Positions 59,556 to 64,000 of a stretch of 64,000 bases of DNA are shown in pieces. Source of the stretch: Rhodopseudomonas sp. BAL398 (GTDB lineage: Bacteria; Pseudomonadota; Alphaproteobacteria; Rhizobiales; Xanthobacteraceae); assembly GCF_033001325.1 (NCBI RefSeq), contig NZ_CP133111.1:2914001-2978000 (forward strand), given 5' to 3'. The notes below the pieces were generated by a model. That model did no database searches and was not told where the DNA came from. It worked only from the letters and a program-made list of their open reading frames with translations. Position numbers and translations under genes: made by a program. Every line of letters starts with the position of its first letter. Position 1 is the stretch's first letter.

Positions 59556-61667
59556 TCATTCCGCAGCATCGACGCAAGGCTGATCGTCGTCGGCTTCTGC
59601 CTCTTCCTCGTCGTCCTCGGCGAGGAATTCAGGTAGAGCCTCGGCTTCGCCGGTCACGGCAACCGCTTCAGCGTCGGTCAGCCGCAGCGGCTCGGGCAAC
59701 CAGCCCGTGCCTTCCAGCAGGCGCTCGGCCTCCCGCGCCATGTCGGCCTTCTTGAGGTGCTCAATCAGCTGCGCCGACGATTCTCCCTTGGCCTCGCGTA
59801 CCGCTTCAAGGATGCGCGGTTTGGTGACCCGGCCAAGATAATTGTCAACGCCCGTGGTCCAGCCTGCCGCCACCATGTCGAGACCGACATGGCGTGCGAG
59901 CACGTCGGCAGCGTCGAGCCTGCGACGAATGCCATGCGCGGAGACGCGACCTTCATTGAAGCGACTGGCCGGCTCGTAGAGCGCGTTGACGCCGAACGAG
60001 GCGCAATGCGCAAACAGCGATGACTGCTCGTTCGCGTCGAATGCGATCAGCGTCGGCCAGAGATCGCCCTCGTCTCGCGGCAACCGCGCCTTCCAAGCGT
60101 CATGGCGCGCCTCGATGGCTTTGGCCGACACGCTGTCGTTGAGGCCGGGCGCCTGTGCCGGCAGCGTCGGTGTGCGGATCGCAATCTCCAGGCAACCACT
60201 CGATGATGCAAAGCGATAGAACGTCGCCAGCACAAAATTGTGCAACGCTGCGGTGAAGGCAACCGCCGGATCGTTCGCCAGTGCATTGCGAAGCGCCAGA
60301 GTCCGATGCGCCGTCAGTTCGGTGATCAGGCGGTCCGGCAACGGCTTGATGACGTCGTCCTCGTCTTCGTCTGACTCCCCGTTAGCGCCGCCGACGGTGA
60401 TGATGGCGCGCTGGACCACGGGTTGATCCACCTCGCCATCGACGGTTTGGCCTTCCGCAGCGGATTCCACCTCCGGATCGACGGTCACCGGCGCTTCGTC
60501 TTCCGGTCGCACATAACCGCGATCGACCGACAACACGCCTTCGGAATCGATGCTGACGAACACGCCGGCACGCGTGATGTCGGCCGGATCGTAGATCACC
60601 GGCCGGGTTTCGAAGGCCGACAGCGCGGTCTCGATCTCGCCAAGCCGCTGATCGACCTCGTCGGGCAATTCGTCGGCTTCGGCGTAGTCGGCCTCGAGCT
60701 TGGCCCGTTCGGCGTTCAGCGCCTCGATCGTGGTCCGCTCATCCTCGCTCAATTCGACGGGCGTGCCGCCCAATTCGCGAAGATTGTCGGTGTGGCCATA
60801 GGGAAAGTCGACGGCCACCGAAATCCACTTCCAGCCTTCCGCCGCGATACTCTCGGCCTCAGCCGTCAGCTTCTCCATGACCAGTCGATCGAGCAGCGCC
60901 ACATCCTGCAGCCAGCCGCCGTCGTCATGTTCGAACAAATCGCGAAGGATAACGCCGCCGGCTTGCTCATAGGCATCCAGCCCGATGAACTGGGCGCGGC
61001 GGTCGGAGGCACGCACGCTATTCTCGGTCAGCATGCGCCGGATCTGATAGGGCTGATCAAACCGGGAGCGGCTGACATTGTCCCAGACCTGCTCCTGGCG
61101 GGCATGGTCGGCCGTGACCGAGAACGCCATCAGCTGATTGAGCGTCATGCCGTCGTCGGCATAGACCTCGTGCAGCTTCGGTGACACCGACGCGAGGCGC
61201 AGACGCTGCTTGACGATCGCCGGCGTCACAAAATGCCGAGCCGCGATATCGTCTTCGCTCATGCCGCCGTCGTGCAGCGCCTTGAACGCGCGGAACTGGT
61301 CGAGCGGATGCAGCCCGACCCGCTCGTCGTTCTCGGCAAGCGAGTCGTCCTCGGCGATGCCATCGTCCCGAACCACGCACGGCACCGGTTGCGTCTTCGC
61401 CATCCGCTTCTGCTTCACCAACAGTTCGAGGGCGCGATAACGCCGCCCGCCGGCCGGCACCTCGAACATGCCAGTTTCCCGGCCGTCTTCGTCGAGCACC
61501 GCCCGAACGCTCAGGCTCTGCAGCAGGGTGCGAAGCGCAATGCTCTCCGCCAATTGCTCGATCGACACGCCGGCCTTGACCCGGCGGACGTTGGACTGGC
61601 TCAAGACCAGTCTGTTGAAGGGAATGTCACGCGACGGGCTGAGCTTGATCTTCTGAGCTGACGCCAT
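59556..61667 (-). CDS. ParB/Spo0J-family partition-like protein
   Basis: A 703-residue ParB-family protein. The N-terminal ParB/Srx domain (about 12-110) contains PFNRLVLSQSNVRRVK and VPAGGRRYRALELL; an HTH follows near LAENDERVGLHPLDQFRAFK and ARHFVTPAIVKQRLRLA. The long C-terminal half is acidic and unrecognised. Oversized ParB proteins of this type occur beside methyltransferase-helicase genes on such elements. There is no parA beside it or in repA's neighbourhood, so it may act in gene regulation or DNA packing instead of partition. A structured leader precedes it. Confidence 0.88.
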   Translation of the reverse strand: MASAQKIKLSPSRDIPFNRLVLSQSNVRRVKAGVSIEQLAESIALRTLLQSLSVRAVLDEDGRETGMFEVPAGGRRYRALELLVKQKRMAKTQPVPCVVRDDGIAEDDSLAENDERVGLHPLDQFRAFKALHDGGMSEDDIAARHFVTPAIVKQRLRLASVSPKLHEVYADDGMTLNQLMAFSVTADHARQEQVWDNVSRSRFDQPYQIRRMLTENSVRASDRRAQFIGLDAYEQAGGVILRDLFEHDDGGWLQDVALLDRLVMEKLTAEAESIAAEGWKWISVAVDFPYGHTDNLRELGGTPVELSEDERTTIEALNAERAKLEADYAEADELPDEVDQRLGEIETALSAFETRPVIYDPADITRAGVFVSIDSEGVLSVDRGYVRPEDEAPVTVDPEVESAAEGQTVDGEVDQPVVQRAIITVGGANGESDEDEDDVIKPLPDRLITELTAHRTLALRNALANDPAVAFTAALHNFVLATFYRFASSSGCLEIAIRTPTLPAQAPGLNDSVSAKAIEARHDAWKARLPRDEGDLWPTLIAFDANEQSSLFAHCASFGVNALYEPASRFNEGRVSAHGIRRRLDAADVLARHVGLDMVAAGWTTGVDNYLGRVTKPRILEAVREAKGESSAQLIEHLKKADMAREAERLLEGTGWLPEPLRLTDAEAVAVTGEAEALPEFLAEDDEEEAEADDDQPCVDAAE

Positions 61668-61677
61668 GTTGGTCTCT

Positions 61678-61727
61678 CCGCGACGGGCGGCCGAGAGACT
61701 TTCTCTCGACCTGCAAACCCGTCACGG
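61678..61727 (-). promoter_or_regulatory. Structured leader RNA before the parB-type gene
   Basis: In the minus-strand RNA CCGTGACGGG (61727-61718) pairs with CCCGTCGCGG (61687-61678), ten pairs with one G-U. The inner hairpin pairs 61711-61702 with 61698-61689, also ten pairs, around a three-base loop. It ends about 10 bases before ATG 61667 and so may control translation. Confidence 0.7.
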
Positions 61728-61799
61728 AAATCCCGGCTTCCCTCTCACTCTCCGAGGCGCCCCTGCAGGGAGTGAAGGCCGCTGGCGCCGGCGACGGCG

Positions 61800-62753
61800 T
61801 CACGCCGCTTGCTCACGCTCCTCGGGGCCGCCCTCGATCGCCTGCGGTGCAAAGCCCAGCAGGAAATCCGCGGCCTTCGACGCCGCACTCGCCGCGCGCA
61901 CCACGGCGCGGTTGTCCTCGCGTAGCACGTCCAGCCAGGAGCCGATATAATCGGCGTGGCGCACGGTCGGCACGATGCCGAGTGAGGCGCAGACGAAGGC
62001 GCCAGCGATTTCGGCGACCAGTTCCTCGCGGGCGTAGGATTTGGAGCCATGCGTGCCGGAATGATCGCGGTTGAGACGTGAGGCGTGGCCGGTCCAATGC
62101 CCGAGCTCGTGAAACGCCGTGCGGTGCCAATTGATCGGCTCGAAATACGCGGCCGGTGGCGGCACCTGCACGTAATCGCCCCCCGTGTTGTAGTAAGCGC
62201 GATTGCCACCGATGCGGAAGTCGGCGCCGATTGCGGCGATCAACGCCTCGGCTTGCGGTTCGATCTGTCCGGGTGGCGGCGGAATAACGGCGGACACGAC
62301 CTCTTCGGGCAGCCCCTCGCACTGATCAGTGTTGAAAACCGTAAATCGCTTCAGAAATGGGATTGCACCCGCCTCCTCGCCGGTCTCAGCTGCGCGGCGG
62401 CGCTCGTCCTCGGGAGTAAACCGATCGGCAAAAACAACTGTCGTGCCGTGTTCGCCCTTCCGGACGTGACCGCCAAGGCTGATCGCCTGCCGGAAGGTGA
62501 GCCAGCTCTGGCCTGCAAATCCTGCATCGATCACCGCACCCCAGAGAATCAAGACGTTAATTCCGGAGTACCGGCGCCGGGTCGCCGCGTTGCGCGGCAT
62601 CGCGATCACCGCGTTTGCCGCCGCCGTCCCCCAGGGCTGAACCCAGGGCACGCGGCCAGCCTCCAGCTCGGCGATGATCTTGTCGGTGATTTCGGTATAG
62701 AGGTTGACGCGGCCTGTGCCGGTGCGGTCTCTTATTATGGCGGTTCTGGACAT
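61800..62753 (-). CDS. ArdC-family antirestriction protein
   Basis: A 317-residue ArdC protein. The N-terminal single-stranded-DNA-binding domain (IIAELEAGRVPWVQPW, RRRYSGINVLIL, WLTFRQAISLGGHVRKGE) is followed by a zincin-type metallopeptidase domain with HELGH (215-219) and a downstream SYAREELVAEIAGAF glutamate. ArdC protects incoming single-stranded DNA in the recipient. It lies upstream of the parB-type gene with a structured leader of its own. Confidence 0.93.
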   Translation of the reverse strand: MSRTAIIRDRTGTGRVNLYTEITDKIIAELEAGRVPWVQPWGTAAANAVIAMPRNAATRRRYSGINVLILWGAVIDAGFAGQSWLTFRQAISLGGHVRKGEHGTTVVFADRFTPEDERRRAAETGEEAGAIPFLKRFTVFNTDQCEGLPEEVVSAVIPPPPGQIEPQAEALIAAIGADFRIGGNRAYYNTGGDYVQVPPPAAYFEPINWHRTAFHELGHWTGHASRLNRDHSGTHGSKSYAREELVAEIAGAFVCASLGIVPTVRHADYIGSWLDVLREDNRAVVRAASAASKAADFLLGFAPQAIEGGPEEREQAA

Positions 62754-62762
62754 CGCGGTTCT

Positions 62763-62810
62763 CCGCGACGGGCGACGGAAGCCTCTCTCCCGACCCTTAA
62801 CCCGTCACGG
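62763..62810 (-). promoter_or_regulatory. Structured leader RNA before ardC
   Basis: The minus-strand RNA has the same outer stem as the parB leader, CCGTGACGGG (62810-62801) with CCCGTCGCGG (62772-62763), but a different inner arm. The stem ends 10 bases before ATG 62753. The upstream GAGAGTAAGAG is also shared in pattern with the parB leader. Confidence 0.7.
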
Positions 62811-62980
62811 CCAACCCGGCCCGCACTCTTACTCTCTGCCATAACGTCCGAATCCGAGCCGATCGGCTTCCACATTCTCGCCTTCTGCTCAGAGCACTAT
62901 TAATGCGATGCACACTGCGTTTATCCTGACGGACGGAACAGTCCGGGCCCCATAAATGGCAACGGCAGGCACAATCCCGC

Positions 62981-63685
62981 TCAGGCCAGCATGCGTTCCA
63001 GGGCGAGTTTTCTCTTCTCCCAATCCGGCATCATCTGGCTGAGTAGATCGAAGAAGGCGCGGCCGTGGTTTGGGTACCGGGCGTGAGCCAGTTCGTGAAC
63101 GATGACGTAGTCGATGCACGGGAGCGGGCCACGCACTAGGTCGCGGTTGAGCGTGATCTGACCTCTGCCGCTGTAGCTGCCCCAGCGCCGCTTCATCGGC
63201 CGTATCGCAAGGGTTGGTGTCCGCGCCAAGTTTCGTGAAAATCGGTCTACGAGTGCCTGAAAGCGGTCTTCGAGCTTGCTGTCGGCGCGCTCGCGGTACC
63301 AGTCCGCCAACAAGGCGCGAACGCGCTCGGGAGACGGGACGCCAGCGACGGTGATCCAGAAATAGGCGCCTTTCAGTCGGACGCGATCTTCATCTCCGTT
63401 CACAATTTTCAAACGGTACTGCCGGCCGAGATAGAGGTGGGTTTCACCACCGACGTATCGCCGCTCGGGCGTTCGCGGAAGAAACTGCTCGAAGTAGCGG
63501 CACTGCTGCAAAATCCACCCGGCTCGTCGGTGCAGACGGTGTTCAATTGCTTCCCGGTTGGTAGCAATCGGAGCCACGACTTCAACTGCGCCATTCGGGT
63601 GGACGGAGATCGCCAGCGTCTTCCGTGCGGAGTGGCGCGCCTGATAGGCGATACTCTGGCCCGCATAGACAATCGATCCACGCAT
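62981..63685 (-). CDS. YgjP-like metallopeptidase (M48/DUF45)
   Basis: A 234-residue protein of the YgjP/DUF45 family. The zinc site is HELAH (197-201) with a third ligand His207 in NHGRAF, and the usual WGS(Y) motif occurs at MKRRWGSYSGRGQITLN. These genes often sit beside hsdR in type I restriction-modification loci, as here. It follows the hsdR stop by 2 bases on the same strand, so they are probably co-transcribed. The substrate is unknown. Confidence 0.88.
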   Translation of the reverse strand: MRGSIVYAGQSIAYQARHSARKTLAISVHPNGAVEVVAPIATNREAIEHRLHRRAGWILQQCRYFEQFLPRTPERRYVGGETHLYLGRQYRLKIVNGDEDRVRLKGAYFWITVAGVPSPERVRALLADWYRERADSKLEDRFQALVDRFSRNLARTPTLAIRPMKRRWGSYSGRGQITLNRDLVRGPLPCIDYVIVHELAHARYPNHGRAFFDLLSQMMPDWEKRKLALERMLA

Positions 63686-63687
63686 CC

Positions 63688-64000
63688 TTAGGCCATCCGT
63701 GCGCGTGCGACTTTGAGCACGCTGTCGACGATTGCGTCGATTTGGTCTGGCGCCAATTCGATGCCATTCTGATCGCGGATGACGTCGAAGAAGTAGTCGT
63801 CCATGCGGTTTCGCATAGCGTTCTGAACGTCCACGTTTTCGTTCCAGTTGACCACTTTCAGCGTCTTGACGATCGACACCAACTGCAGTGCGGCGGCCGC
63901 AAGCACGGGCCGGATGTTGCCTCCTTGTGGTCCGGCGATCCCGCCCATCGCGTTGTCGAGCGAATTGAACACGGCGACGGCGTGCTCGTCTGCCCTCACT
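63688..64000 (-). CDS. hsdR: Type I restriction subunit HsdR, C-terminal end only
   Basis: About 104 codons of an open frame run off the right edge. The end, NAMRNRMDDYFFDVIRDQNG followed by IDAIVDSVLKVARARMA, matches the C-terminal helical domain of HsdR, which cuts DNA in type I systems. The GTG at 63999 is internal. The rest, and any hsdM/hsdS, would lie outside the window. Confidence 0.75.
   Translation of the reverse strand, partial: VRADEHAVAVFNSLDNAMGGIAGPQGGNIRPVLAAAALQLVSIVKTLKVVNWNENVDVQNAMRNRMDDYFFDVIRDQNGIELAPDQIDAIVDSVLKVARARMA

Noticed and set aside
1-64000. CRISPR array, tRNA, rRNA or integrase with att sites
   Set aside because: No regularly spaced repeats beyond the repA iterons, and no recognisable tRNA, rRNA or recombinase gene was seen; the element borders are therefore unknown.

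Overview
The window is GC-rich DNA from an alphaproteobacterium, most likely a Bradyrhizobium/Rhodopseudomonas relative (Nitrobacteraceae). This is inferred from the gene content: DUF6894-type small proteins, HWE-family kinases, PRC-barrel proteins and a trb-type conjugation module of the kind common in rhizobial and sphingomonad integrative elements. About 50 kb of it (about 13.7 kb to the right edge) looks like one integrative and conjugative element (ICE) or plasmid-like element. No integrase, attachment site or tRNA gene was found, so neither element boundary is fixed.

Left flank (1-13.6 kb) is decayed accessory DNA. An IS66-family element has cut off the 5' half of an oleate hydratase gene. 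It is followed by a membrane-bound diguanylate cyclase, a cluster of very small genes (zinc-ribbon-like and DUF6894-like), an RsbRD-type sensor kinase, a frameshifted remnant of an ACR3 arsenite exporter, and two Ser/Ala-rich genes of unknown function, one split by an in-frame amber codon.

Conjugation module (13.7-46.7 kb, mostly minus strand). lysR is followed by DUF2274-trbI-trbG-trbF-trbL-trbK-trbJ-trbE-trbD-trbC-trbB, then copG-traG, a DUF2285 protein, a divergent XRE regulator, a GNAT/DUF1778 toxin-antitoxin pair, the relaxase, a lytic transglycosylase, a DUF736 protein, traF and a DUF2840 protein. Two cargo blocks interrupt it. One (14.7-19.3 kb) lies between lysR and DUF2274 and carries an IS3-family element in a PRC-barrel gene, a GAF-HWE kinase and a response regulator that lacks its usual phospho-acceptor; it is bracketed by 73-bp imperfect direct repeats. 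The other (28.9-37.7 kb) separates trbB from copG-traG and is a probable anti-phage island: a Gabija-like GajA/GajB pair (gajA frameshifted), a divergent 1146-residue protein with an Mrr-like nuclease head, and a small membrane protein.

Replication and accessory module (46.8-64 kb). An AlpA-like regulator and a RepA initiator are present. The 3' part of repA contains three 17-bp direct repeats, a DnaA-box-like site and an AT-rich palindrome, which look like an embedded origin. A frameshifted DUF6499-DUF2285 gene, a second set of DUF6894-type small genes, a second DUF736, a DUF2493 protein, a Toprim protein, a very large methyltransferase/strawberry-notch helicase, a ParB-family protein and the antirestriction protein ArdC follow. 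Structured leaders precede the helicase, parB and ardC genes, and a different covarying hairpin lies near the DUF736 and DUF2493 genes. The window ends with a YgjP-like metallopeptidase and the end of a type I restriction HsdR subunit.

Inferred logic: RepA, AlpA and ParB maintain the element; relaxase, TraG, TraF and Trb proteins transfer it; ArdC and the methyltransferase-helicase protect it in a new host; the cargo blocks give phage defence and signalling functions.
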